DNA from: Actinomycetota bacterium
GTDB taxonomy: Bacteria > Actinomycetota > Actinomycetes > Nanopelagicales > Nanopelagicaceae
Reading direction: 5' to 3'
Assembly: GCA_947451045.1 (NCBI GenBank)
Contig: CANFXM010000005.1
Span: 1 to 41,591, forward strand
DNA: 41,591 nt
Positions 18,897-28,610 of this stretch are shown here, in pieces (position 1 is the stretch's first letter; each line of letters starts with the position of its first letter). The translations under genes were made by a program, and so were the position numbers. Below the pieces are notes generated by a model. The model was not told the DNA's origin. It saw only the letters and a program-made list of their open reading frames with translations, and searched no databases.

Positions 18897-19058
18897 TTAC
18901 TGTGCTTTGCCAAGGATGCGATTTACCTTGGTGCCACATACAGGACAGATTCCCTGTGCCATGCGACGACCAGATTCAGAGACCTTTACAGTTCCCTCGA
19001 AATCACGCTTCTCTTTGCACTTAACGCAGTAAGCGTCACCTTTGTATGTCTCAGCCAT
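18897..19058 (-). CDS. DUF5679-like small zinc-ribbon protein (53 aa)
   Basis: MAETYKGDAYCVKCKEKRDFEGTVKVSESGRRMAQGICPVCGTKVNRILGKAQ, two CxxC pairs, RBS GGAGGAAG. Confidence 0.85.
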   Translation of the reverse strand: MAETYKGDAYCVKCKEKRDFEGTVKVSESGRRMAQGICPVCGTKVNRILGKAQ

Positions 19059-19189
19059 AATCTTCCTCCAATCGACGCTTACAACCGATGAGACTTTCGC
19101 ACTTTCGTGCGCTAGGCCCTTCATTGCTCCCCGTGTAGGGTAGGCGTGCAGGTATGACGATACAGCCGGACACGCTCAATAAGGGAGAA

Positions 19190-19780
19190 CTAGGCCTCAG
19201 GGTTGAGGACTTTCTTAAGAATTTCTGGAGCGGCAAGGAGCGTTTCTGCCGCCTCGAAGCCATCTAAATAGGCAGCTGCCCGTTGTGCCTCGGGGAAGCG
19301 GGCCAAAATCGCGTAGAACTCCTCGCCATGGTCGAAATGACGCAGGTGAATGGCCTCATGGAAGAGAACTGAATCCAGAACGTAGTCAGGGGCGCCTTTG
19401 AGGCGGTCTGAGATACGTATTGTGCGGTCGATACCGGTGCAAGAACCCCAGCGCTCGCGCATGGAGCGCCAGTTCACCGATGCTGGACGCTCGGTGATTT
19501 CGGGGGCGAGATTGTTTAACAGCTCATCGATTCTTGTAATCATCAGTTCTTCACTTGGGACTTTTGATGCCTCCATGGCTCGGATTTTGGCAATCATTTG
19601 AGGCACCATCTCGCGCTCATCAGCCTTGGACATGCGGGCAGGGATGGAGATGACTATTCGCCCGCCTTGGCGATAAGCGGAAATATTTTTCTTTCGCCGA
19701 GTTGAGCGGATAACAATGATCTCACCCTCTGTAATGCCAGGGAGGACATCACCTTGAGGATCTTGTGGCAGAAAGTCCAT
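19190..19780 (-). CDS. YgjP-like/M48-type zinc metallopeptidase
   Basis: VLFHEAIHLRHFDHGEEFYAIL (HExxH), WGSCTG motif typical of YgjP/DUF45 proteins. Confidence 0.88.
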   Translation of the reverse strand: MDFLPQDPQGDVLPGITEGEIIVIRSTRRKKNISAYRQGGRIVISIPARMSKADEREMVPQMIAKIRAMEASKVPSEELMITRIDELLNNLAPEITERPASVNWRSMRERWGSCTGIDRTIRISDRLKGAPDYVLDSVLFHEAIHLRHFDHGEEFYAILARFPEAQRAAAYLDGFEAAETLLAAPEILKKVLNPEA

Positions 19781-19923
19781 AGGAAACGGTATCGCTTTTA
19801 GACAAATCTCAACTTCTCATTGAGAGATTTCGTCATAAATAAATCGCTTTATCGTAATAAAAAAGCATTTGTCAATGCGATTGATATTTGATTGTTATAC
19901 CCATTTCGCTTAGGTTTTCCTTA

Positions 19924-19995
19924 CGAAGTCCTCGGATAACCGTTCTATATCTGCAAGGGGAAGGCAGATATGTGAATGTGCGCCCGGGGACTTCG
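19924..19995. other. Long imperfect inverted repeat / candidate structured RNA
   Basis: CGAAGTCCTCGG (19924-19935) pairs with CCGGGGACTTCG (19984-19995); inner ATATCTGC (19947-19954) pairs with GCAGATAT (19964-19971), 9-nt loop. Confidence 0.7.
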
Positions 19996-19998
19996 CTT

Positions 19999-21366
19999 TT
20001 AAAGATTGCTAAGGTCATCCGGAATTGTTGTGCTGGCAATAAATAATTCTGGAGTTGCAAGATCCTCTGCCGTTGGCAGAAAACCTCCCCATATGCGATC
20101 ACGAGTTTGGATATCGCTGAGTTCTAGAATCTTGGCCCAAAATGTTTTTGCTTCTCGAGCAAGCCGCGGTGAAACTTCTAATCCAAAAAGCGATGAAAAT
20201 AATTGTTGAGCTGGCGCCGATGTTGCACGTCGACGTCGAAGCGTCTCACTCAGAGCCCCACTATGTGGGAGTCGCTCCCCCGCGGCAATTTGCGATACTT
20301 CATCTGCCCATCCATCAATGAGGGCTAATACTGTCTCTAATTTTGTCAGTGCACTTTTTTGTGCAGGTGTTTCTTCTGGGGTGAAGATTCCATTGTTGAG
20401 TGCAATCTTAAAGCTTTCTGGGTTTGATGGATCGAATTCACCACTTGCTTGGGCTGATTCAAATGCATCCTGTGCCTGGCGTTGAATTGCATCGATATCG
20501 ATACGAATTCCTTTTCCATATTCAGTGATGGCGCTTTGAATATATGAGACCAACCATGGATTGTGTGAGAAAAGTCGAGCAATGGCTGCTTCGCGAAGTG
20601 CGTGAAAAATACGAACTTCATCCATTGGAATTTCTAAATCTTTAGCCCATTCATTAATATTTTGTGGAACTAAAGCAGGATATGCAGGGTCTAGTAGTGG
20701 AAGCCCTACATCGTGCGCCCCCGTCATTCCAGCTGAGAGTGAACCAATCGATTGTCCTAGCTGAGTTGCAATGAGGGAACCAATAAATGAACGAAGTAAG
20801 CCCGCAAGTGCGCCAACTGGAATATTTAGCGGACTCTCTTCACTTTCCCCCGCTTGTGCTTCCATTGCGCTATCTAGAAGTGTCCCAATAGCGGCGGCAA
20901 GTCCTGCGGCAAGTGGCTCCACCAAAACCTGCCACCCCGTCAATGTCGTATTGACCCAATCCATTCGGCTAAGTGAATTCCCTGATGCCGGTGGAATGGA
21001 ATGTGATGATGGAAAGTAGGTAGCTTGATCTAGCCACAGTTCTGCAAGTGCGAGCGCTTCTTCTATTTGCGCAACATCATTTGCTCCAATTGGAGCAGAT
21101 CCATGTGCTTGCACAAATTTCTTGGCAGTATCTCTCACAATATTTCGCGGGAGCGCTTCGGCAGATTTTCCTGATGAATCTAAACCTTGAGTGAATTGAT
21201 TAATAAAACCAACGGGATTGAAATCTGCACTTACTCCCAAATTTTTGAATTGTTCACGGATTTTTTCTTGCATCTCTTCCATCATTGCTGCAAATTCTTG
21301 AGAGTTCTCAGGTTCATTTGCCTTATTATCTTCTGAGTCGTCAGGTGTGAATCCAATTGGTGACAT
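19999..21366 (-). CDS. DUF2342/zincin_2-like protein (annotated in relatives as zinc-dependent metalloprotease)
   Basis: MSPIGFTPDDSED..., GWVLVEPLAAG-like segment, HALREAAIARLFSHNPWLVSYIQSAITEYGKGIRID, LALIDGWADEVSQIA; start chosen at 21366. Confidence 0.7.
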   Translation of the reverse strand: MSPIGFTPDDSEDNKANEPENSQEFAAMMEEMQEKIREQFKNLGVSADFNPVGFINQFTQGLDSSGKSAEALPRNIVRDTAKKFVQAHGSAPIGANDVAQIEEALALAELWLDQATYFPSSHSIPPASGNSLSRMDWVNTTLTGWQVLVEPLAAGLAAAIGTLLDSAMEAQAGESEESPLNIPVGALAGLLRSFIGSLIATQLGQSIGSLSAGMTGAHDVGLPLLDPAYPALVPQNINEWAKDLEIPMDEVRIFHALREAAIARLFSHNPWLVSYIQSAITEYGKGIRIDIDAIQRQAQDAFESAQASGEFDPSNPESFKIALNNGIFTPEETPAQKSALTKLETVLALIDGWADEVSQIAAGERLPHSGALSETLRRRRATSAPAQQLFSSLFGLEVSPRLAREAKTFWAKILELSDIQTRDRIWGGFLPTAEDLATPELFIASTTIPDDLSNL

Positions 21367-21459
21367 GGCTACCATCCTCTCATCTTCGCCCAAGTGTTGC
21401 TTATCTAGTCCAACAAACTCAATGCGAGTTTTCTTCCCAGTGCTAGTACGATGTGCCTC

Positions 21460-21711
21460 ATGTCGAGTGCGTTCTTAGCCCTAATCTGGTGGGTAGTCCC
21501 AGCAGCGGCACTCATTGGAGCACTTGGTTACGTCCTGTGGGTTACAAAATTTCAAGGGCGTTTTGAGCAAGAGACTTCACGATCAGTCGGGCAGTTTCAA
21601 CGATTCCAAGAATCTCTCGCCGAGCAACAGAGAATTGGTTCATTGCCAAACGCAACTTTAGCTCATGAAATTACTGGCGAAAAAATAGATGAAGCTGACA
21701 CTAAGAACTAA
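21460..21711 (+). CDS. Small membrane-anchored hypothetical protein
   Basis: MSSAFLALIWWVVPAAALIGALGYVLWVTKFQGRFEQETSRSVGQFQRFQESL; start ambiguous between 21451 and 21460. Confidence 0.6.
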   Translation: MSSAFLALIWWVVPAAALIGALGYVLWVTKFQGRFEQETSRSVGQFQRFQESLAEQQRIGSLPNATLAHEITGEKIDEADTKN

Positions 21712-21717
21712 AAGTAG

Positions 21718-22527
21718 ATGCGCTTCTCCCCGCTGCCATTATTAGCAAAAATTACTTTATTAGTTTTTGGAATCTGCACAATCCTTGTTCCGCTTCCCTA
21801 CGTTGTAATGATTCCAGGCGATGCTGTAAATGTATTCAATTCAACTATCACAATAAAAAATCACACGGTTTATCCCGCTGAAGGACGCTTAGATTTACTT
21901 TCAATTCGTATATCAAATCCTGATTCTCTAGTTTTTGGCCCAGAGGTTTTCTACACCTGGTTCAAAGGTGATCGAGTTGTCTATCCTCGATCCGCCGTGT
22001 ATCGAAATGGGACCACGACTAAGAGTGAAGAGGCGAGCGCCAAGAAAGATATGCAAGGTTCGCAAAATACTTCTATTTCGGCAGCGCTCACCTATCTCAA
22101 CAAAAATTCACTTGCAATATCTGGAACGCCTTTCAAGCCATCAGATATAAAATTTGATATCAAAGCAACGGGTGGTCCCAGTGGTGGACTTGTTTTTGCT
22201 TTAGGAATAATTGAATTACTTACGCAAGAAAGTATTTTGGGTAAAAACCATATTGCCGGCACTGGAACAATATCGGCCACAGGGGCGGTTGGCCCGATTG
22301 GTGGGATAACTGAAAAAATTATCGCTGCCAAAAGAGCTGGAGCGACTATTTTTCTGGCACCAATTGAAAACTGTTTAGAACTCACCAAAGTCCCGAAGGG
22401 TATGAGCGTCATTGCCGTCACAAATTTGAGCGATGCAATCCAACAATTACAGCCCTTTGCACGCGGCATGAGGGCCAATTTTTCGTCTATGAAGACGAGC
22501 AATGGGTGCGCTAACGTAGGCGCATGA
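21718..22527 (+). CDS. Membrane-anchored Lon-like (S16)/YlbL-type protease
   Basis: GGPSGGLVFALGIIELLTQ (catalytic Ser), GTISATGAVGPIGGITEKIIAAKRAGATIFLAP (catalytic Lys); N-terminal TM. Confidence 0.88.
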   Translation: MRFSPLPLLAKITLLVFGICTILVPLPYVVMIPGDAVNVFNSTITIKNHTVYPAEGRLDLLSIRISNPDSLVFGPEVFYTWFKGDRVVYPRSAVYRNGTTTKSEEASAKKDMQGSQNTSISAALTYLNKNSLAISGTPFKPSDIKFDIKATGGPSGGLVFALGIIELLTQESILGKNHIAGTGTISATGAVGPIGGITEKIIAAKRAGATIFLAPIENCLELTKVPKGMSVIAVTNLSDAIQQLQPFARGMRANFSSMKTSNGCANVGA

Positions 22528-25370
22528 TGAGTAGAGCAAACCCACAAGTAAATTTCCCTCGCAAGCGCGGTCCACTTTCAATCACAATTGGAATTTTGGC
22601 TGTCTTAGTAATCGCGCTTATCTCACTCAGCGGTTTTTACGCAGATTGGCTCTGGTTCAAGTCAGTCAACTTCACAAGCGTGTGGAGCACTGTCCTATTT
22701 ACAAAAATTGAACTCTTTTTCCTGATCGGTATTGCGACCTCCTTTATAATTTCGCTCAACATTTACTTAGCTTTTCGCCGCCGACCTTTTTATGTTCCAT
22801 TAGCTGTAGAAGCCGATAATCTCGAAAGATACCGCGCGCAAATAGAACCCATCAGACGCTGGGTCTTTGCAGCACTTGCAGTCGCACTCATTTATTTTGC
22901 TGGTACTTCTGGTTCTCAACTCTGGAATACCTGGTTGCTCTTTAAGAATTCAACAAGCTTCGGAGTCAAGGATCCACAATTTGGAATGGATATTTCTTTC
23001 TTTGCATTCAGATTACCGATGTGGCAAAGCATCATTGGTTGGGCAATTTCCACACTTGTACTTTCACTTATTGCAACTGCCATAGTCCACTACCTCTATG
23101 GCGGTATCAGACTTCAAGTTCGCGAAGATCGCACAACTGTTGCTGCTCGTGTTCAACTTTCTGTACTTCTTGGACTTCTTGTTTTGATGAAGGCAGTTGC
23201 ATATTGGTTTGATCGTTACGCACTCGTACTCAAGCAGAGTAAATTGATTACAGGTCTTACCTACACCGATGTCAATGCTGTTCTTCCTGCAAAGGCAATT
23301 CTTGCCGCCATTGCAGTGGTGTGTGCTCTTCTATTTTTTGCAAATATTGTGCGACGCTCATGGGTACTTCCAGCTGCGGGAACTGCACTTCTCGTCATCT
23401 CATCAGTTTTGATTGCAGGCATTTATCCTGGTGCGATTCAACAGTTTCAAGTAAAGCCAAGCGAATCCTCTAAAGAAGCTCCCTATATTCAACGAAATAT
23501 CGATGCAACTCGCGCAGCATACGGTTTAGATAATGTAAACGTAACTGACTACCAAGCAACAATTTCTACCTCTGCCGGGCAGCTGACAAAGGATGCTGCG
23601 ACTATTTCAAATATTCGCTTAATGGATCCAAATGTTCTTTCTGCAACATTTCGTCAATTACAACAGATAAAGCCTTATTACACATTCCCGGAATCACTCG
23701 ATGTTGACCGATATAAAGTAAATGGAGTTCAACGCGATGTGATTGTGGCAGTACGTGAACTCAACATTGAAGGTAATCCAAGTCGCAACTGGATCAACGA
23801 TCACCTTGTTTACACACATGGTTTTGGTTTAGTTGCCGCATACGGCAATGCCCGCGATGCGGACGGAAAACCATCTTTCGCTGTCGGAGACCTTCCACCT
23901 ACAAAGGGCTTAGGAACTTTCCAGCCTCGTATTTATTTTGGCGAAAATGTTCCTGACTATTCAATTATTGGCGGTGTAAAAACTAATTCTCCCGTTGAGT
24001 TTGATTATCCAGATGATGCATCATCTAATGGTCAGAAAAACTTTACCTATACAGGAACTGGTGGAGTACCAGTAGGTTCGCTTTTCAATAAATTCGTCTT
24101 CGCTCTAAAGTACCAAGAGCAAAAACTTCTGCTTTCAAACCTCATCAATAAAGATTCTAAAATCCTGTTCAACCGTAATCCACGTGATCGAGTTGCAAAA
24201 GTTGCTCCATGGCTCACTCTTGATGGAAATCCATACCCAGCAATTGTGGATGGAAAAGTTACATGGATTATTGACGGCTACACGACAAGTTCCGGGTATC
24301 CATATTCAAAAGAGACAGTACTTTCAAGTGCAACAAGTGATGCATTGACAGCTAATTCCACATCTATAACCGCGCAAAGTAATAAGACTGTTAATTACAT
24401 CCGTAACTCAGTCAAGGCGACAGTAGATGCCTACGATGGAACAGTTACTTTGTATCAGTGGGATGCAAAAGATCCTGTACTTGCAACGTGGAGTAAGGCT
24501 TTTCCAGGCAGCGTAAAACCTAAGAGCGCTATATCTGCAGAACTAATGCAACATATTCGATATCCAGAAGATATCTTCCGCGTACAGCGTGAAATTCTCA
24601 GTGCCTACCATGTAAAGACTGCAGGAGCTTTTTATGGTGGTCAAGATTTCTGGCGCGTGCCTCGTGATCCATCCACATTTGGTGGAAATGCAGGAGCGCA
24701 ACCTCCTTACTATCTCACTCTCCAATTACCTGGCGCTGCTAAACCTGCATTCTCATTGACAACACCATTTGTCCCTCGAGGTGGTCGAGAAAACTTATCT
24801 GCATTTGCAGTAGTGAATTCAGATTCTGGTCCTGATTACGGAAAAATTTCTGTATTGCAATTACCACGAAGTACTAACGTGGCCGGTCCTTCTCAAGTGG
24901 CTTCAAACTTTGAAGCAAAACCAGAAGTTGCTAACTCACTCTCACTGCTGCGCCAGGGTGGTTCTGACGTAGTACTTGGTAATCTCTTGACACTTCCAGT
25001 TGGTGGCGGATTACTTTATGTACAACCTGTCTATGTGCGTGCAACAGCAAATAGTGCTGCATATCCATTACTTCAAAAAGTATTAGTTTCATTCGGAGAT
25101 CAAATTGGTTATGACGACACACTTAAGGGTGCACTCGATCAAGTCTTTGGTGGAAATTCAGGAACAACTGCATCTACCGGAATTGGAAATACAACTACAA
25201 CAACTGGAACAACAAATAATGCATTAGCGAGTGCATTAGCGAGTGCCAAGCAAGCACTTACTGATGGACAAGCTGCACTTGCAAAAGGTGATTTCACTGC
25301 ATACGGACGTGCACAAGATCGCTTGAAGTCTGCAATTGCTTCAGCAATCGCTGCGCAATCTCGTAAGTAA
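22524..25370 (+). CDS. UPF0182 family large membrane protein
   Basis: Seven N-terminal TM segments, FYADWLWFKSVNF, long conserved extracellular domain; ATGA overlap with the upstream gene. Confidence 0.92.
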   Translation: MMSRANPQVNFPRKRGPLSITIGILAVLVIALISLSGFYADWLWFKSVNFTSVWSTVLFTKIELFFLIGIATSFIISLNIYLAFRRRPFYVPLAVEADNLERYRAQIEPIRRWVFAALAVALIYFAGTSGSQLWNTWLLFKNSTSFGVKDPQFGMDISFFAFRLPMWQSIIGWAISTLVLSLIATAIVHYLYGGIRLQVREDRTTVAARVQLSVLLGLLVLMKAVAYWFDRYALVLKQSKLITGLTYTDVNAVLPAKAILAAIAVVCALLFFANIVRRSWVLPAAGTALLVISSVLIAGIYPGAIQQFQVKPSESSKEAPYIQRNIDATRAAYGLDNVNVTDYQATISTSAGQLTKDAATISNIRLMDPNVLSATFRQLQQIKPYYTFPESLDVDRYKVNGVQRDVIVAVRELNIEGNPSRNWINDHLVYTHGFGLVAAYGNARDADGKPSFAVGDLPPTKGLGTFQPRIYFGENVPDYSIIGGVKTNSPVEFDYPDDASSNGQKNFTYTGTGGVPVGSLFNKFVFALKYQEQKLLLSNLINKDSKILFNRNPRDRVAKVAPWLTLDGNPYPAIVDGKVTWIIDGYTTSSGYPYSKETVLSSATSDALTANSTSITAQSNKTVNYIRNSVKATVDAYDGTVTLYQWDAKDPVLATWSKAFPGSVKPKSAISAELMQHIRYPEDIFRVQREILSAYHVKTAGAFYGGQDFWRVPRDPSTFGGNAGAQPPYYLTLQLPGAAKPAFSLTTPFVPRGGRENLSAFAVVNSDSGPDYGKISVLQLPRSTNVAGPSQVASNFEAKPEVANSLSLLRQGGSDVVLGNLLTLPVGGGLLYVQPVYVRATANSAAYPLLQKVLVSFGDQIGYDDTLKGALDQVFGGNSGTTASTGIGNTTTTTGTTNNALASALASAKQALTDGQAALAKGDFTAYGRAQDRLKSAIASAIAAQSRK

Positions 25371-25442
25371 TTCGAGATTAACTGCAGCAGTTTTTGACGA
25401 TTTGGTCTTTACGGTCACTAACACCTACGATTGCGCTACCGA

Positions 25443-25519
<77 letters not shown>

Positions 25520-25524
25520 ATTGA

Positions 25525-25552
25525 AATAAGAGCCTACGGGCTCTTATTTTAT
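25525..25552. terminator. Rho-independent terminator after tRNA-fMet
   Basis: AATAAGAGCC-TACG-GGCTCTTATT perfect 10-bp stem followed by TTTATTT. Confidence 0.85.
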
Positions 25553-25567
25553 TTAACGAGATGTGTT

Positions 25568-27811
25568 TTATTTAATGCGCAAAGAATTTGTTACAACGAA
25601 AAGTGAGCTCATAGCCATTGCCGCTGCTGCATAAAGGGGGGTGAGTAATCCAAGTGCTGCGATGGGTAGACCAATCACGTTATAGAGAAAAGCCCACCCA
25701 AGATTTGTTCGAATAATACGTACTGTTTTTTTCGACAACTCAAGTGCGTCAATCACACTTGAAAAAGTAGTCCGCATCAATGTGATGTCAGCGCTAGAGA
25801 TCGCTGTATCCGTTCCAGTTCCCATCGCCATACTCAAATCCGCAGCAGATAGTGCAGCCGCATCGTTAATTCCATCCCCAATCATGAGAACGCGATGGCC
25901 TTCCTGTTTGAGTTTTTCGACAATCGCTAATTTATCTTCCGGCATTGCGCTGGCAACAACATGGTCTGGGTCTATAGATACACGTGATGCAACAGAGGAA
26001 GCCACCTCAGCGCTATCACCTGTTACTAACCACGGAGTTATACCCATCGCTCTAAGTGCAATCACGGTCTCTGATGCATCACTTTTTATTTCATCACCTA
26101 CGGCGAAAACAGCAAGTGCCACGCCATCCCAAGCTAAAACCGAAATTGTTAGGCCAGAAGATTGAGCAACACTAATTGCACGCGAAATCTTTGGATGAAA
26201 TGAAGTCGATGAATGCGCAACGGCTTGTGGTGAACCAATGAGAACAACGGGAGATTGAATTCCAAGGTTGACTCGGCCCGCTGCTCCAGCGCCAGGTGTA
26301 ATAGAAAAATCTGAGACCGTTGTCGTATTTATCGATTGTGCAGAAACATAAGCACTAATTGCGTGGGCAATCGGATGATTATTTTGATTCTCAATAGATA
26401 AGGCCGTAGAAAGAATTGTTGCTTCCTTCAATAATTCTGTAAAGCCATTTCCTAATATTGCGCCAGCTTCTAAAACAACGGTGGCTTCCTGCACCTTCAT
26501 CACTCCCGCAGTAAGGGTTCCTGTCTTATCTAGGACGACAGTGTCTATTGTGCGAGCAACTTCAAGCACGCGAGGTTCGCGAATAACTATGCCCCGTTGA
26601 GCACCTCTTCCCGAGGCAACCAACAAAGCAACTGGCGTGGCCAGGCCAAGGGCACATGGGCATGCAATCACCAAAACTGTAATTGCAACGGAAATTGATT
26701 GAATTAATGAATCTCCGTTATATCGCCACACAAAATAGGTAGCAATTGCACCAAGAGTTACAACTGGTACAAAAACAGCACTTATTCGATCAGCAAGGCG
26801 TTGAATAGGTGCCTTAGTGCTTTGCGCATTTACAACCATTGCGGTAATTCTTGCTAATTCGGTGTCACTACCAATTCGAGTTGCACGCACCACAAGGCGA
26901 CCATTGTGATTGAGGGATGCACCGATAACAGTTGATCCGATAGTGACATCAATGAGTGCTGATTCACCTGTGAGCATTGAGTTATCTACCGCGCTACTTC
27001 CTGAAACAACTATTCCATCTGTCGCAATTCGATCTCCCGGGCGGACTTCAAACTCGTCACCTATTTGTAAATTTTCAATCGATGAAATTAGCGGTAATCC
27101 CCCACGAATAATGGTGACCTCTTTCGCGCCAAGGGATAGAAGAGCTGAAAGCGCGCTGCTTGCACGACGCTTTGCACGAGTTTCCAGATAGCGGCCAAGT
27201 ACTACTAAAAGAATTACTCCACCTGCGACCTCTGTATAAACATCGCCCGCACCTGTTGAATTTGCATAAATCGACCATCCGAATGCACTGAGTGATCCTA
27301 ACGAAACCAAATTATCCATCGTTGGATGAAAAAGATTTCGAAGTGCGGCGCGATGAATTGGCCACGCAACGAAAAGTACAACTGGGGTGGTGAGTCCTAT
27401 AACAAGCCAAGAAGTTGGCGAATATATTGGGTGTAGGACACCCAATAAATCTAACTTATCTAAGATCCATACATCTATTGCATGGTGCCAACTCATTATC
27501 ATAGAAATAGTTATTGCCGGAATTGCAAATAGAGCCGCAAAGAATAAGGCAATTGAAGATTTTTTATTATGCATGGAAACATGCGATGAATCACCCAGTG
27601 GTGAAGCCGAGTATCCAGCTTCCTTGATCTTCTGAATGAAAATTTTTGGGTTTATTTCAGCTGGAGCTAAAATATGGACGGTTTCAGAGCCAAAATTCAC
27701 ACTAGCTTTGACACCTTCCATTGAATTTAAAGTTCTTTCAATTGAATTCACACATGCCGAACAGGTCATACCTTGGACAGCTAAAGTCGTTGTCTCTAAT
27801 GAAGTTGTCAT
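25568..27811 (-). CDS. copA: Copper-type heavy-metal translocating P-type ATPase
   Basis: HMA domain MTCSACVNSIE, CPC motif VIACPCALGLATPVA, DKTGTLT, MIGDGINDAAAL. Confidence 0.93.
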   Translation of the reverse strand: MTTSLETTTLAVQGMTCSACVNSIERTLNSMEGVKASVNFGSETVHILAPAEINPKIFIQKIKEAGYSASPLGDSSHVSMHNKKSSIALFFAALFAIPAITISMIMSWHHAIDVWILDKLDLLGVLHPIYSPTSWLVIGLTTPVVLFVAWPIHRAALRNLFHPTMDNLVSLGSLSAFGWSIYANSTGAGDVYTEVAGGVILLVVLGRYLETRAKRRASSALSALLSLGAKEVTIIRGGLPLISSIENLQIGDEFEVRPGDRIATDGIVVSGSSAVDNSMLTGESALIDVTIGSTVIGASLNHNGRLVVRATRIGSDTELARITAMVVNAQSTKAPIQRLADRISAVFVPVVTLGAIATYFVWRYNGDSLIQSISVAITVLVIACPCALGLATPVALLVASGRGAQRGIVIREPRVLEVARTIDTVVLDKTGTLTAGVMKVQEATVVLEAGAILGNGFTELLKEATILSTALSIENQNNHPIAHAISAYVSAQSINTTTVSDFSITPGAGAAGRVNLGIQSPVVLIGSPQAVAHSSTSFHPKISRAISVAQSSGLTISVLAWDGVALAVFAVGDEIKSDASETVIALRAMGITPWLVTGDSAEVASSVASRVSIDPDHVVASAMPEDKLAIVEKLKQEGHRVLMIGDGINDAAALSAADLSMAMGTGTDTAISSADITLMRTTFSSVIDALELSKKTVRIIRTNLGWAFLYNVIGLPIAALGLLTPLYAAAAMAMSSLFVVTNSLRIK

Positions 27812-28605
27812 GAGAGTGCTTCTACAATCTTTGTGTGTAACTTTCCATTTGTTGATAATCCACTCTTTTGGAATGGTCCATTAACGCCATTCGTTCCCGA
27901 AAATTGACCACCTGCCTCACGAACTATGACATCGAGAGCTGCCATATCCCACAAGGCAAGAGCCGGTTCGATTGCAACGTCTACCGCGCCTTCTGCAACC
28001 AACATGTGCGACCAAAAATCACCTAGACCACGGGTGCGCCATGAATCATCTAATAGTTTTCGAAATGACGATAATTTTTCATTCCATCCAACAAAGTCAG
28101 AATAAGTGATTGATGCATCAGATATTGATTCCACTTTTGAGACAGAAATCTTTTTTGGTGCACCCTTTGCGAAAATGACATATGAGCCAGAACCTTCAGA
28201 TGCATACCAACGACGTGAAAGTGCCGGAGCGCTTACAACTCCAACCACAACTTTTTCACTGCCATCTTCACTTCGTTCTACTAAACCAATCAGTGTTGCC
28301 CAGGTTGGAACTCCGCGCATGAAGTTCTTCGTGCCATCAATCGGATCTATGACCCAATATCTTTTTGCCTTTTCATGCGTACTTCCGAACTCTTCTCCCA
28401 GCACTCCATCGTGTGGACGATCCTTAGCGATTGCTGTAGTGATTGCTTGTTCTGTTGCTCGATCAGCATCAGTTACTGGAGTGTTATCTGGTTTGGTACT
28501 TATAACTAAATCTTGCGCCTGATAGCGATCTAACGTAATTGCATCTGCAATATCTGCAAGTTTGTGTGCAAGAGCTAAATCCTCTTTGTAGTCAAATGCG
28601 CTCAT
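27808..28605 (-). CDS. hisN: Histidinol-phosphatase, inositol monophosphatase family
   Basis: GEEFG, WVIDPIDGTKNFMRGVPTWATLIGL, LALWDMAALDVIVREAGG. Confidence 0.85.
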   Translation of the reverse strand: MSAFDYKEDLALAHKLADIADAITLDRYQAQDLVISTKPDNTPVTDADRATEQAITTAIAKDRPHDGVLGEEFGSTHEKAKRYWVIDPIDGTKNFMRGVPTWATLIGLVERSEDGSEKVVVGVVSAPALSRRWYASEGSGSYVIFAKGAPKKISVSKVESISDASITYSDFVGWNEKLSSFRKLLDDSWRTRGLGDFWSHMLVAEGAVDVAIEPALALWDMAALDVIVREAGGQFSGTNGVNGPFQKSGLSTNGKLHTKIVEALS

Positions 28606-28610
28606 GCGCT

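Noticed and set aside
25782-26165. 127-aa plus-strand ORF
   Set aside because: Antisense to the conserved ATPase domain of copA.
28106-28522. 138-aa plus-strand ORF
   Set aside because: Antisense to hisN; composition typical of a shadow ORF.
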